A stretch of DNA of 64,000 nucleotides from Nonlabens xylanidelens (GCF_002934445.1 NZ_PTJE01000004.1:124001-188000); one strand, 5' to 3'. Positions 9,475 to 20,500 are shown, numbered from the stretch's first letter. Program-made: numbers and translations. Notes: a model not told the origin generated them from the letters alone.

Positions 9475-9510
9475 AAAGCCTAATGATTTGAATGTCATTA
9501 GGCTTTTTTT
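9475..9510 (+). terminator. Rho-independent terminator after the first PL6 gene
   Basis: Perfect 12-base arms AAAGCCTAATGA and TCATTAGGCTTT around an 8-base loop, followed by a run of T. Confidence 0.88.
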
Positions 9511-9846
9511 ATGTGCTTTCATATAATCCTAAAATCCATAAACACTAGTAAAATAGCGCCCAATCTTTCTAAATAGATATATATAAATCACTTATAAAGC
9601 TCGTATCGTAAACTATTACCTGCTTTTAGTAAACCTCCCTTATATCTCTTCATAAGGACATCATTGAACATGGTCAATCATTTGTATAATCTTATTCTAT
9701 GCAAATTAAGTTCATGAAACAGCTCTTTCTATAGATTTATATAGCATCATAATACAAGAACACTTTGTACAAACATGGAAGAAAGCCTCTATTTTAAGAT
9801 TTATAGTTCACTATCAAATTGAAAAATAAATCTCAAAATTTTGCAT

Positions 9847-9879
9847 AAAAAAATCCCTGATAGGAAATCTATCAGGGAT
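9847..9879 (-). terminator. Terminator of the PL17-KdgF-MFS-SDR operon
   Basis: Perfect 11-base arms ATCCCTGATAG and CTATCAGGGAT around a 5-base loop. On the minus strand the stem is followed by seven T residues. It sits 70 bases past the stop of the SDR gene. Confidence 0.88.
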
Positions 9880-9948
9880 AATTCTTAAACATGTTGGCTA
9901 ATTTATTGAAAAATCAAATTGATTTTTCAGAATTCATAGTATCTACTA

Positions 9949-10710
9949 TTAGATACCTAATGCCTGACCACCACCTATTTGGATAGTTTCTGCAGTTATG
10001 AATGATGCATCTTTACTAGCTAAGAAAGAAACAACACCAGCAACATCTTCTGGCTGTCCTAGTCTACCTAATAAGATATTATTTGCCCAAGAAGCAAATA
10101 CTTCTGGCTTAGTAGATTTGATTTGCGCATGGAAAGGAGTATCAATAGTACCAGGAGATACTGCATTTACTCTAATTCCATATTCTGCAAGATCCTTTGC
10201 AAGTGCTCTTGTAATAGCATGCACACCAGCTTTAGACGTTCCATAAATACCTGCACCTGGTCCACCAGCATTCCATGCAGCGTTAGAAGTATAGTTAATT
10301 ATAGAAGGGTGTTCTCCATTTTTAAGAAATGGTATAGCTGCTCTTGATGCAAAAAATACAGAATCAAGGTTAAGAGCCATTACAAATCTATAAAACTCAG
10401 TAGTCATCTCTTCAAATCTAGATCTACCACCTAAACCACCAGCGTTGTTTACTAGCACATCAATTCTACCATATTTATTACCTATTTCAGTAATATTAGC
10501 AGTTACAGCATCTTCTTTAGTAACATCAAAACCTAGGTATTCAGCAGTAACACCTTCAGCAGTAAGTTCTTCAACTCTTTTTGCTCCAGCCTCATCATCT
10601 ATACCGTTTAAAACAACCGTATAACCATCTTTACCTAATCTTTTTGCTACTTCAAAACCGATACCACCAGTTGCCCCAGTTACTACCGCTACTTTTCCTT
10701 CAAATTTCAT
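9949..10710 (-). CDS. SDR-family oxidoreductase, likely DEH reductase
   Basis: A 253-residue classical short-chain dehydrogenase. It has the nucleotide-binding TGATGGIG motif (residues 11-18), NNAG (88-91), Ser142, and the YxxxK pair Tyr156/Lys160. As the last gene of an operon with a PL17 alginate lyase, KdgF and a uronate transporter, it most likely reduces 4-deoxy-L-erythro-5-hexoseulose uronate (DEH) to 2-keto-3-deoxygluconate (KDG) with NADH or NADPH, which then enters the kdgK/eda steps encoded at 38.2-39.8 kb. Other SDRs of similar sequence act on sugars or fatty acids, so the substrate is inferred from context. It follows the MFS gene after 38 bases and ends before a strong terminator. 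Confidence 0.85.
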   Translation of the reverse strand: MKFEGKVAVVTGATGGIGFEVAKRLGKDGYTVVLNGIDDEAGAKRVEELTAEGVTAEYLGFDVTKEDAVTANITEIGNKYGRIDVLVNNAGGLGGRSRFEEMTTEFYRFVMALNLDSVFFASRAAIPFLKNGEHPSIINYTSNAAWNAGGPGAGIYGTSKAGVHAITRALAKDLAEYGIRVNAVSPGTIDTPFHAQIKSTKPEVFASWANNILLGRLGQPEDVAGVVSFLASKDASFITAETIQIGGGQALGI

Positions 10711-10748
10711 ATTATTGATTTAGTTTAAATTTATTTTTTTTTAATTTT

Positions 10749-12053
10749 TTAAGCTCTTTGTAATGGCTTAATCTTAGGGATAAGTACCCAAACAGCAAAC
10801 ACAACGATTGCTACAAGTACAGCCCCTATAAGAAATACAAAAGAATACTTATCTGCTGGTAATTTTGAACCTATGTACCATGTTAGTCCTGCAGCAGCAA
10901 ACTTTGCAGACATACCAGCTAGTCCTGATAGCGTACCAACCGATTTACCACTATATAAATCACTAGGTAAAGTTTGAATATTTCCTATCGCAGTTTGGAA
11001 TCCGAATAAAACGACAGCCATGATTAAAACAGCTATTAATGGACTACCAGGATTACTTAATGATAATAATGCAGGAAGCATGATTGCACACCCTACACCT
11101 ATAGTTGTTTTTCTTACCTTGTTAACATCCCATCCTCTATTAAAGAAATTCTTTGCTAACAAACCACCGAACCAAGCACCAATCATAGCACCTAGATAAG
11201 GTATCCATCCATATTTCGTAATACCTTCTATACCCACACCGAATACGTTTACAAGGTAGTTAGGTATCCAGACTACAAAAATCCACCAGATAGGGTCTAT
11301 AGCCGCAGATGCTATAATAACACCCCAACTTTGTTTAAAGCCTAATAATTTACCGTAAGACATACTCTTAGGTTCTACCTCACCTTCTACAGTGGCAACT
11401 TCATTTTTCTGACCATTAAGAATACGATCTTTTTCCTCATCTGTAAGCCAAGGGTGTTTTTTAGGTCCAATTTTCACAACAACTAACCATGGTATTAACC
11501 AAAGAAACCCTAGTAAAGCGATAATCATAAAGATGATGTGCCAATGTAGTTTTTGTGCCATAAATCCAATAAGAGGTATCGATATTAACGCTCCAAAAGA
11601 AGCACCAAAATTAAATATACCTTGGGCGATTGCACGCTCATTAGTAGGGAACCACTCTGCATTACCTTTTGCAGCACCAGGCCAGTTACCAGCTTCAGCT
11701 AGTCCTAAAAGAGATCTCACAAATGTAAAACCTAGAACACCACTTACTAAAGCATGTAAACCAGTCGCTAGTGACCAAAAACCAATAGATAAAGCAAAAC
11801 CAAAACGTGTTCCTAATTTATCAAAAATTCTACCGAATAATGCCTGACCTAAAGCATAGGCGATAATGAAATATGTACCAATACTTCCATATATTTTTTT
11901 TCTACCGTCTGCATCTAATTCAGGGTAAAGCTCATCAGCAATACCTCCTTCAGTTTCCCATAAAACAGAAAACGCCTGTCTGTCTATATAATTTATTACG
12001 GCTGCTAGGGCAATTAACCCTACTACCCACCATCTTAATCCTTTGACTTTCAT
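10749..12053 (-). CDS. MFS transporter, hexuronate/ExuT-like (probable DEH or alginate-monomer uptake)
   Basis: A 434-residue inner membrane protein with about twelve hydrophobic helices and a central cytoplasmic loop near residues 195-235. The N-terminal WWVVGLIALAAVINYIDRQ stretch and the region around GRIFDKLGTR (the MFS loop 2-3 motif) are typical of the anion:cation symporter branch that includes the hexuronate transporter ExuT. In this operon it probably brings unsaturated uronates or DEH from the periplasm into the cytoplasm. It starts 3 bases after kdgF ends, which implies tight cotranscription. A substrate other than DEH is possible. Confidence 0.87.
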   Translation of the reverse strand: MKVKGLRWWVVGLIALAAVINYIDRQAFSVLWETEGGIADELYPELDADGRKKIYGSIGTYFIIAYALGQALFGRIFDKLGTRFGFALSIGFWSLATGLHALVSGVLGFTFVRSLLGLAEAGNWPGAAKGNAEWFPTNERAIAQGIFNFGASFGALISIPLIGFMAQKLHWHIIFMIIALLGFLWLIPWLVVVKIGPKKHPWLTDEEKDRILNGQKNEVATVEGEVEPKSMSYGKLLGFKQSWGVIIASAAIDPIWWIFVVWIPNYLVNVFGVGIEGITKYGWIPYLGAMIGAWFGGLLAKNFFNRGWDVNKVRKTTIGVGCAIMLPALLSLSNPGSPLIAVLIMAVVLFGFQTAIGNIQTLPSDLYSGKSVGTLSGLAGMSAKFAAAGLTWYIGSKLPADKYSFVFLIGAVLVAIVVFAVWVLIPKIKPLQRA

Positions 12054-12056
12054 AGA

Positions 12057-12434
12057 TTATGCCTCTTTGTCTCCAAAATAAGATACACCACTACCATCTA
12101 AAAAATCTTCACGTACAGGTGCAAAAACATCAATTAACATCCCTTCTTCTAGGCATACTGCGCTATGTAAAAGGTTAGGTTCCATATAAACACCGTCTCC
12201 AGCGCTCACTATTTGCTTTACTCCATCAATAATAAATTCAAACTTACCAGCCGCTACATAAGTAGTTTGTGTATGAAAATGTTTGTGTGGCGCTCCTTCA
12301 GCTCCTTTTTCAAACTTTACTTGAACCATCATTATCTGGTTATCGTACCCTAAAAATTTACGAGAAACTCCACCTCCTAGATTTTCCCATTTCATTTCTT
12401 CTGTAAGAATGTACTTTTCACTATATCTTTTCAT
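12057..12434 (-). CDS. kdgF: KdgF-like cupin (unsaturated uronate to DEH/DKI conversion)
   Basis: A 125-residue single-domain cupin. Metal-binding residues are at His50 and His52 in GAPHKHFHTQ, Gln56, and His90 in PNLLHSAV. KdgF proteins open the ring of 4,5-unsaturated monouronates released by exolytic lyases, giving the linear ketouronate (DEH from alginate, DKI from pectin). Length and motif spacing match the family. It lies 3 bases downstream of the PL17 lyase gene, whose product is the expected source of its substrate, and 3 bases upstream of the transporter gene. Cytoplasmic or periplasmic: no signal peptide is visible, so the cytoplasm is likely. Confidence 0.88.
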   Translation of the reverse strand: MKRYSEKYILTEEMKWENLGGGVSRKFLGYDNQIMMVQVKFEKGAEGAPHKHFHTQTTYVAAGKFEFIIDGVKQIVSAGDGVYMEPNLLHSAVCLEEGMLIDVFAPVREDFLDGSGVSYFGDKEA

Positions 12435-12437
12435 GAC

Positions 12438-14663
12438 TTATAATTTTATTAATTGGTGTGTTCCATCCCAAGAATAGGATTTCCCGTTATATTCTATTGT
12501 ATGATTCTTGTTGTTATCTCGCTTTCGCGAAAGCGTATATAAATACATAGCACCGCCAGCATTAAAGGTCACGATATCATAACCATCTTGCTGCTCATGC
12601 TTTAAGTTTGAAATTACAGATTTAGGATAAGTCACTGTCTCTTTAACAGGATCAAAGAATCCATGAGGCTCAATAACACTTGCAAATGTGTGACTAGTTT
12701 TATTCTTAGGCTGTCTTATTAAATACTGTCTCTGTAGGTTTATATTAAATTCAGGATCATTAGCACCAGTTTGGGTAATAAATAGTTGGGTACTAGCATC
12801 AGTAACACTAGTAATACTATAAAAACGTTGTGCTTGTAAGAATGAAAACTGAGTGTTAGTAGCATTTGATTTAGGAGAACCTTGTGCTAATACTTCTAGA
12901 TGATTATAACCATTATCTTTTCCTAAAACCGTTTTGTTAACTGGTCTGCTATAATCAAATTGAGTATCTATAATATCACCAAAGAAAGGATAATTTAAAT
13001 CCATTTGATGACTCGTTTTAGAATCGATGTGATACAAATCAATAAGGAATGGTCTGTTAGAAATTTCTGGTTCATTAATCATGGTTATAGAACGAGACAA
13101 GTTTGTACCATTATATGCTGTTGAATCTGCTGCTATACTTACTTGCAAACGTTCTCCACTCATATCTGTTTTTACAGCATGAGAAACATGTTCTTCAGAA
13201 TATTTTACATTTCCTTTATATTGAGATTTCTCATCTAGAACAACTGCTCCATGTGCAATGGTATGCTGTGCATATGTTTTATTTTCTGGTAGATACCTAC
13301 CACCTCTTTTAGTTTCTATATTTAAAAAACGTGCCGCACCATAATCTGGCATGATCTCGTTACCATAATCATATACAGATAAACTTAATCTATCAAAGTG
13401 TCCATGACCCATTCCTTGAGTAGAAAATTTAAGAACCGCCTGTAGTTGACCTGATGTATTTTGTGGACTGCGCATTAATGCAAGACCACCGCTTTTTCCT
13501 TCTACACCATCTGCTATAAACATACTAGGTCTGTTATAGAAATCTTCTGTATCGTCTGTAATAGCATTGGCAGCTATAACACCAGCGTCAGTGTATGATA
13601 TTTTATTCATCATTTTAATGACTGGTAAAAGACTTGCATCTTTATATTGCTTATAAGCTATGTTAGTGGCAAAGACTACCTCATCACTTTCCCATGTCTT
13701 ACTTTTAATGGCATCATTAATAGGATAAAATCTTCCTTGCTCATCTGTAAGTTGCAGTAATGTAGTTACCGCTTTTCTAAGAATACCATCTCTATGTTCA
13801 AAGATCTTAACCTCTGGTTCATTATTTTCAATAGCTTGAGCAAATGCAATAAAGGGCAAAATAGCATACCTATGGTAATAAGGACCTTCACTATAGAAAC
13901 CGTCGCTAGAGAATAAATGATCTAGTTGTGCAATAAAACCAGTTTTACCATCTTTATTAGATCCATAAATAGATCTTTGTACCATATCATCATCTCCTAA
14001 CACCATACCAGTCATACCGACAGCAGCTACAGACCATGTTCCATGATTGTGGATTTTATTAAAAACCTCATAACTATCTTCACTTAAGAATTTTGCCATA
14101 GGGCGTAATAAATCTTTTTCTATTTTTAAGCGTTCATCTTCGGTTAGATAACCACGAGTAAGATCATATGATTGTATCATATAAAAAAGAGTTACTGCCT
14201 CGTTAAGACCTTGCCAGTATAATTTACCGCCTGGATGATTCTCCTTGTCTTTAGGGTGCATACCTAAGGTAGGATACATATTTGCATATCCATCAAACAT
14301 ATTTCTTATATAAGTAAGCTTATCTTCTTGAGGATCTAAACTTTGAGATAATGCTACTTTATAAAGTTCGGCATAATTTTGTTTGTGTTTTTCATGAGAA
14401 TAACCACCACCTGCATCTACTGGTTGCGGTATCTCTATAGGTGCAGTAAGAATAACATCTACAGATTGTGATAATTCTTTTAAAGTGTTTTTTACAACAT
14501 CACTATTTGAGGATTTAAAATCTGCTATTCCATCGTCGCTTAAAAGCAATTTTGAACTAGAGTTAGTAGCCTCTATCGTTGTAGTATCACCACCTGCAGT
14601 AGTACTGTCCTCGCAAGAGACAACACCTAAAAGGCATACAATTAAAATTAATTTCCAATTCAT
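12438..14663 (-). CDS. PL17 family exolytic oligoalginate lyase, lipoprotein
   Basis: A 741-residue lipoprotein (lipobox VVSC, Cys17) with an alpha/alpha-toroid N-terminal domain and a heparinase II/III-like beta-sheet C-terminal domain, the PL17 layout. The motif HNHGTW holds the expected Asn206/His207, and GPYYHRY holds the expected catalytic Tyr263, 57 residues on as in the well-studied Alg17c enzyme. PL17 releases unsaturated monouronate from the end of alginate oligomers, feeding KdgF encoded next. The 3' coding end carries an exact copy of the 16-bp palindrome, read as LSRKR at about residues 710-714. It is the first gene of the operon and has a GntR-type operator candidate 57-91 bases upstream. 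Confidence 0.9.
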   Translation of the reverse strand: MNWKLILIVCLLGVVSCEDSTTAGGDTTTIEATNSSSKLLLSDDGIADFKSSNSDVVKNTLKELSQSVDVILTAPIEIPQPVDAGGGYSHEKHKQNYAELYKVALSQSLDPQEDKLTYIRNMFDGYANMYPTLGMHPKDKENHPGGKLYWQGLNEAVTLFYMIQSYDLTRGYLTEDERLKIEKDLLRPMAKFLSEDSYEVFNKIHNHGTWSVAAVGMTGMVLGDDDMVQRSIYGSNKDGKTGFIAQLDHLFSSDGFYSEGPYYHRYAILPFIAFAQAIENNEPEVKIFEHRDGILRKAVTTLLQLTDEQGRFYPINDAIKSKTWESDEVVFATNIAYKQYKDASLLPVIKMMNKISYTDAGVIAANAITDDTEDFYNRPSMFIADGVEGKSGGLALMRSPQNTSGQLQAVLKFSTQGMGHGHFDRLSLSVYDYGNEIMPDYGAARFLNIETKRGGRYLPENKTYAQHTIAHGAVVLDEKSQYKGNVKYSEEHVSHAVKTDMSGERLQVSIAADSTAYNGTNLSRSITMINEPEISNRPFLIDLYHIDSKTSHQMDLNYPFFGDIIDTQFDYSRPVNKTVLGKDNGYNHLEVLAQGSPKSNATNTQFSFLQAQRFYSITSVTDASTQLFITQTGANDPEFNINLQRQYLIRQPKNKTSHTFASVIEPHGFFDPVKETVTYPKSVISNLKHEQQDGYDIVTFNAGGAMYLYTLSRKRDNNKNHTIEYNGKSYSWDGTHQLIKL
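12520..12535. repeat. 16-bp palindrome, copy 4 (inside PL17 gene)
   Basis: Exact copy within the 3' part of the PL17 lyase gene, read in the LSRKR frame about 28 residues before the protein end. Confidence 0.9.
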
Positions 14664-14719
14664 AATCTTCTAGAAGGTTAATTGAGTAAAAACCAATAGT
14701 ATTATCAAAAGATAAAGAT

Positions 14720-14754
14720 AAATTGGTTGACCAATCTGGTTGCCCAAATTAAAG
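14720..14754 (-). promoter_or_regulatory. Candidate GntR operator upstream of PL17 operon
   Basis: A 35-base element identical at 34 positions to one at 38039-38073. It contains the dyad TTGGT-TG-ACCAA followed two bases later by a similar but imperfect TGGTTGCCCA dyad, so two adjacent sites are likely. It lies 57-91 bases upstream of the PL17 start. FadR-type GntR repressors bind short dyads of this kind; a protein of that type is encoded at 37315-38034. Confidence 0.75.
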
Positions 14755-14885
14755 ACAATAAATGCGAATTTGCAAATTAAACTATAGTTTGTTTAAGGAA
14801 TTATAGACACAAAGGCATCTATCTTAAGAAAGAGATGTATTATTTGTGAAACACTAGGAATTAACTCATTAAAAATAAGAGTGTT

Positions 14886-15734
14886 TTAGCTTACTTTTCT
14901 TGACTTGTAAAAGATATTAAGTAATAATCCTGCAATGACCATCACCATACCTAAAATAGCCCATATCGTATAGGTTTCCATAAACCAGAACGCGCCTATA
15001 AGGACAGTAAAAATAACTTCTAGATATTTAAGAGGTGCAACTTGATTTGTAGATGCTATTTGAAAAGCTTTGGTCATAAAAAGTTGCCCTACAAAGCCTA
15101 CAACACCTAGACTACTTAAAATAATCCACTCATTACCTTGAGGAGTCCTCCAATCATTGAGAGCCAAAACACCTCCTAGCAAAGTTCCTATCGCCATAAA
15201 ATAATTAATGATTACAATAGGGTGATCTTGCTTACCTATTTTAGAAATAGTTACAAATACGATTCCCATTACCAATGCAGATGAAAATATCAAGACGAGA
15301 CCAATTAAACTAAGGTCGTTATCAAAACCTTTCATTACTAACACACCAGAAAAAGCTAATAGAAAGAACAACCATTGAATAGGTCTTATTTTTTCCTTGA
15401 GCCATATCACAGCAAAAATAGCTGCAAATACAGGTGATAAGTACCTAAGTACAACGGCAGTCCCTACAGGTAAATACTTTAAAGAAAGAAAAAATAATAT
15501 TAAAGAAACAGCACCAGCAATACCTCTAGTTACTAATAAACTTCTTTTATTCCCTAATATTGGTATTTTCTTATAAAGTAAGAACACCATAGTAAGAATT
15601 AAAGTCCCTAGCGATCTAAAAAACACTAATTCATAGGCACTGAAATCTATCAAATATTTTACAAGTCCATTCATAACTGCAAATGCCAGTGTACTGAACA
15701 ACATGTAAACAATAGCTTTTTGTAGGTCTTTCAC
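14886..15734 (-). CDS. EamA/DMT-family transporter
   Basis: A 282-residue membrane protein with about ten hydrophobic helices in two similar halves, each an EamA domain (roughly residues 5-135 and 150-275), as in drug/metabolite transporter family members. The motif around residues 85-100 (VGTAVVLRYLSPVFAAIFA) and the second-half counterpart near 230-250 are typical. It sits between the PL17 operon and the second SusC/SusD pair, on the same strand as both, with gaps of over 200 bases on each side, so it is probably its own unit. The substrate is unknown; many relatives export amino acids or metabolites. A link to alginate use is not supported by anything except position. Confidence 0.85.
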   Translation of the reverse strand: MKDLQKAIVYMLFSTLAFAVMNGLVKYLIDFSAYELVFFRSLGTLILTMVFLLYKKIPILGNKRSLLVTRGIAGAVSLILFFLSLKYLPVGTAVVLRYLSPVFAAIFAVIWLKEKIRPIQWLFFLLAFSGVLVMKGFDNDLSLIGLVLIFSSALVMGIVFVTISKIGKQDHPIVIINYFMAIGTLLGGVLALNDWRTPQGNEWIILSSLGVVGFVGQLFMTKAFQIASTNQVAPLKYLEVIFTVLIGAFWFMETYTIWAILGMVMVIAGLLLNIFYKSRKVS

Positions 15735-15893
15735 TTTAAATAAAATAAAACATCAATGATGTTGAGTTATTAATAATATACTAGTCAATTATACAGCCGA
15801 CAAAACTACAACGTCTAGTTTTATTATGACTTTTAATTCTCTAATTAAATGGATAAAAATAAATAGCTTTGATAAATGCTACTTAAATTTAAG

Positions 15894-15930
15894 CAAACAA
15901 AAATCCCAACGAATTAACATCGTTGGGATT
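15894..15930 (-). terminator. Terminator of the HTCS-linked SusC/SusD unit
   Basis: Perfect 11-base arms AATCCCAACGA and TCGTTGGGATT around a 7-base loop; on the minus strand the stem runs into TTTTTG. It lies 28 bases past the SusD stop codon. Confidence 0.88.
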
Positions 15931-15958
15931 AAAGCAATTGGCTATTTCAATCTTCTAT

Positions 15959-17482
15959 TTAGTAACCTGGATTTTGAGGTAATAAATTAGGATTTCTAGA
16001 AAGTTCATCTGCTGGAAGAGGCAATAAATAATCTTGCGCTGGATCAAATCCAGGAACAAGACCTTCATAACCGGTAGATCCGAATACCTCACTACCATTT
16101 CTTAATCTAGCTATATCATACCATCTTTTAAACTCAAAAGCTAATTCTAATCTTCTCTCATCTATAATAACATCTCTTAAATCATCTTGATTTAATCCAG
16201 ATACATCTGCTGGAAAAGCAGAACCATTACCACTACGAGCTCTTGCCCTAACACGATTAACATACCCCATAGCTTCATCACTACCACCACTAACTTCATT
16301 TAAAGCTTCTGCTGCGATCAAAAGAACCTCGGCATAGCGCATAAAATGGTAGTTATGGCTAGAGTTTCTACCATTACCATTACCTGTTAGACCAGTAAAT
16401 CTCGTGTATTTTGCTATATGCGGTCTATTCACTGCTCGAGAATCTAAACTTTGAAAAATCGTGAAAGAATTTTCTACATCGTCTACTATGTTAGTATCAT
16501 CAAAACTCACTTCTTTTCTGTAATCATTATCATCCCAGTCATTATATACAGCTAGAGTAGGCACCCCTACTGACCAACCGCCACCTGTTACATTAGGTTC
16601 ATATTGCTCATCACCTCTTATTCCTGTTAATGCTGGCATGTAATCTCTTCCATCATCACTAGGACTAAAACCGTTAAAGTCTAAAGAAAAGATAGGCTCT
16701 ACAGAAGAATCTACTGCATCTGCATTAAATAAGTTTTGAAAATCAGGATCTAAATCTAAGTTGTAAGCACCTTCATTACTAATTACTTCAAATGCCCAAT
16801 CATAAGCAGGCTGATGCTCTCCACGTGTTAAATAAACAAGAGCAAGGTATGACTGCGCTGCAGATTTTGCCGGCAGGGATCTTGCAGGTTGTGTATCTGG
16901 TAACCACTGCTCTGCAAATTCTAAGTCAGCAATAATATTTGCGTATACATCGTCAACTGAAGTCTTACTGATACTATTGGCCGCTTGAACATCTGTTACC
17001 GGTTCACTTAAATAAGGTATCGCACCAAATTGCCTAACGAGATGAAAATAGGTAAACGCCCTTGCAAAATATGCTTGAGCAACGATAGGGTTTTTATTCT
17101 CATCAGTATCAGCTACCAACTCTGCTCCGGCGATAGCGTTATTTGCAGCAGCAATAATTTGATACGTTCTATTCCAGTATCCTGAAATCATACCATTATC
17201 TGCAGGAACGTTGAATTGGTCATGCTCAATTCTTCGGGATGAGGTTGTCGGATCTCCTATGGCAACCATGTCACTACGAAGCATTAAGGTTAAGGACATC
17301 TTACGCCCCCAAAAATCTTCATGCAACATATGACCATAAGTTCCATTTACCGCAGTCTGAATATCTTGTGTTGACTGAAAGAATCCTTCTGGAGCAAGCA
17401 GTCCTACAGGTTCCTCTTCTAGATCTGAACAACCCAATATCGACAATCCTATAACTAGGAATATATATTTATAAGCTTTCAT
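15959..17482 (-). CDS. SusD/RagB-family outer membrane lipoprotein (unit with HTCS)
   Basis: A 507-residue lipoprotein with lipobox ILGC (Cys18) followed by SDLEEEP, an acidic stretch of the kind linked with surface export of lipoproteins in Bacteroidota. The protein has the SusD-type TPR-like helices and the typical C-terminal block LDERRLELAFEFKRWYD-like region near residues 425-445 (here IDERRLELAFEFKRW) and the closing YLLPLPADELSRNPNL motif. SusD caps the SusC porin and binds glycan. It starts 27 bases after its SusC partner ends. The substrate cannot be read directly; the pair is next to a hybrid two-component regulator and inside an alginate locus. Confidence 0.9.
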   Translation of the reverse strand: MKAYKYIFLVIGLSILGCSDLEEEPVGLLAPEGFFQSTQDIQTAVNGTYGHMLHEDFWGRKMSLTLMLRSDMVAIGDPTTSSRRIEHDQFNVPADNGMISGYWNRTYQIIAAANNAIAGAELVADTDENKNPIVAQAYFARAFTYFHLVRQFGAIPYLSEPVTDVQAANSISKTSVDDVYANIIADLEFAEQWLPDTQPARSLPAKSAAQSYLALVYLTRGEHQPAYDWAFEVISNEGAYNLDLDPDFQNLFNADAVDSSVEPIFSLDFNGFSPSDDGRDYMPALTGIRGDEQYEPNVTGGGWSVGVPTLAVYNDWDDNDYRKEVSFDDTNIVDDVENSFTIFQSLDSRAVNRPHIAKYTRFTGLTGNGNGRNSSHNYHFMRYAEVLLIAAEALNEVSGGSDEAMGYVNRVRARARSGNGSAFPADVSGLNQDDLRDVIIDERRLELAFEFKRWYDIARLRNGSEVFGSTGYEGLVPGFDPAQDYLLPLPADELSRNPNLLPQNPGY

Positions 17483-17509
17483 ATTTCTATTTATTTTGAT
17501 GTTATTTTA

Positions 17510-20500
17510 TTAAAATTTAATATTTGCACTGAAGTTAAACGATCTTAATGTAGGATAGTTACCAAAATCAAAACCTCTCGTTGTATTTGAATCTCTGTTT
17601 GAAACTGAGCCAGCACCGAAATAACTAGCTTCAGGATCAAGACCAGAATAATTAGTTATAGTAAACAGATTTTGCGCACTAATTGCTAACCTAACACTAC
17701 TGACCCCCATTTTTTCCACAAACGTATTAGGAAAAGTATAACCCACAGAGATATTTTTAAGTCTCACATAACTTCCATCTTCTAAGAATTGAGACGAAAT
17801 TCTCTTTGTTCTTAAAGCAACACTAGGAATATTTGTATTCGTATTTGAAGGAGTCCAAGCATTTAAAATATCGGTAGAAGCATTAGAATCACCACTATTA
17901 AGTTGTAAAGCTGTTAAATTCATAATATCTCCACCGACCGCACCTTGAAAGAATATATTCATATCAAAATTCTTATAAGTAAAATTATTACTGAAACCAA
18001 AAGAAAAATCCGGATTAGGATCACCTAGAATTTTACGATCAGCTGTCGTAATCTCACCATCTATCATTCCATCTTCATTAGGTATATCAGTATACAAAGG
18101 ATCTCCAGCTACAGAACCACTGAAAACTGCGGTTCCTTCAGGAAGAGCACCTCCTTGATACACACCTCTATATTCATATCCATAAAAAGCTCCAGTCGAT
18201 TCTCCTTCTCTTAAAACATGAGTCTCATCAATATTAAAATATCCTGGAGAAGCGTCTAAGAAAATATCTTCACCATTAAGTAATGTGCTAACTTCATTAC
18301 GATTTGTAGAGATATTAAAATCTGTAGACCAAGTAAAATTCTCACCAACAATATTCCTACTATTAATATTAAATTCAAATCCTTTATTATTAACCTCTCC
18401 AATATTACGTAAACTGGCGGTAGTCAAGAAACCTAGGTATTCTGCTTGACTGTCATCAGCAATAATTAAATCCTCTGTATCAATATTATAATAATCCGCA
18501 GATAAAGTTATTCTATCATTTAATAAACCTACATCTAGACCTACATTTGTTTGATAAGATGTTTCCCACTTAAGATTTGGATTTGCCGGCTGATCTGGAA
18601 CCACATTATTAACTGCATCACCATTGATTACAGCATAAACGCTATTAAACCTAGCAAGCGATTGGAAAGCAGAAATCCCTTGATTACCTGTAGCACCATA
18701 ACTTGCTCGCAACTTTAATTCAGAAATATTATTTACGTTAGCAAAGAAAGGTTCATTTGAAATTTTCCATCCAATCGCCCCAGAAGGAAAAACCGCATGC
18801 TTTTCATTTTCTGCAAAATTTGAAGCACCATCACGACGTATGGTAGCTGTTATTAAATATTTATCATCATAATCATAATTGACACGACCGAATTGCGACT
18901 GAATTTCAGAAACGGTTCTTGAAGATGATGGTATCAATTGAACAGAACCACCACCTAGATTGAAGTAAGAGAATGAATCAGAAATAAATTGCTGAGCACC
19001 AGCTGCATAATTCTGATTTGTTAAATTTTGATAAGAATATCCACCTAGTAAAGTTAGATCTCCTTTTCCTATTTCACGCTTGTAAGTAAGGAAGTTCTCA
19101 CTCAATAAATTAGATCGTTTAAAACTACTTATTGCAGCTACTCCACCTACTCCACCAGCAGTAATAGTTAATGAAGATGGTCTGAATACTCCAGCAGTTT
19201 CATTTTCTGACTCATAACCTAAGGATGATCTAAAAGTTAAACCTTCAATTATTTCATAATTAAGAGACAAGTTAGCACGATATAAATCATTTTTGGTTTC
19301 ATTAACACTTTGTGTTGCTACAGCAAATGGGTTGTCAATATCATCACCTACAGAATTCACTGTAAAGTTTCCATCTGTATCAAAGACACCTAAATCTGGT
19401 GCAAATCTAAATGAAGATGCAACTACATCATCTCCACCACCGTTAGCCAGATTACCGTTTGATTGAGTAGGTACACCGTTTTGAGTTCCTCTGCTTGCAA
19501 ATAAATTCAGTCCTAATTTTAATTTGTCATTTACTTGAGCATCAAGATTAGATAAGAATGTAAACCTTTCAAAGTCAGAATTCACAACCACACCTTCTTG
19601 ATCAAAGTAATTTGCAGAAGCATAGAAATTTATATCCTCAGTTCCTCCTGAGAATGAAAATTGATGTTGTTGAATGTTTCCATTTTGATAAATCAAATCT
19701 TGCCAATCTGTATTAGATCCATTTGAAACATATGCTGGATTAATTATCTGCTGATAAGTCGTAAATTGATCTGCATTTAATAAATCTAACTCATTTGCGG
19801 TTCTTTGGTTAGAATAATTAAAATTATATTCAACACTTATTTTTCCAACCTTACCTCTCTTAGTAGTAACAAGTACAACACCGTTAGAACCACGAGAACC
19901 GTAAATTGCAGTTGCTGACGCATCTTTTAACACCTCTATGGAAGCAATATCTGCTGGTTGTGGAAAATTAGCTCCTACAAATCCATCAACAACTATTAAA
20001 GGACTACTACTAGCGTTTATAGATGTATTACCTCTAATACGTATATTAATGGGCGCGCCAGGCTCACCACCATTATTTGTTTGCACCTCAACTCCTGCCG
20101 CACGACCTTGAAGAGCCTGAGCAGCATCTAATACTGGGAAAGCATTAAGTTCTTCTGATTTTACAGAACTAACGGCGCCAGTTACATCACTTTTTTTACG
20201 AGTACCATAACCTATAACTACTACTTGGTCTAGTAAAGCTAGATCATCTTGTAAAGTAACATTAATTACAGTCTGTCCGTTAACAGGAACATCTAACGTA
20301 GTGTAACCTATAGAACTAAACATTAATACAGCCTCTGCATTAGGAACTGTTATCGTATAATCACCATTAAAATCTGTAGATGTACCTGTAGATGTACCTT
20401 TTATAGAAACACTCACACCTAATAGCTCTTCTCCTTCAGTACTCACAACTTTACCTGTTATTGTAGAAGTTTGCGCATAGGTTAAGAATGAACCAAAAAT

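Larger units (their letters stand above)
9433..9948. other. Noncoding gap between convergent alginate genes
   Basis: This 516-base stretch holds a terminator for the PL6 gene at its left end and a terminator for the reductase operon near its right end, plus a perfect AGAATTAA/TTAATTCT hairpin at 9448-9466. Between about 9511 and 9846 I see only AT-rich sequence with no open frame of note, no tRNA and no clear repeat. Confidence 0.6.
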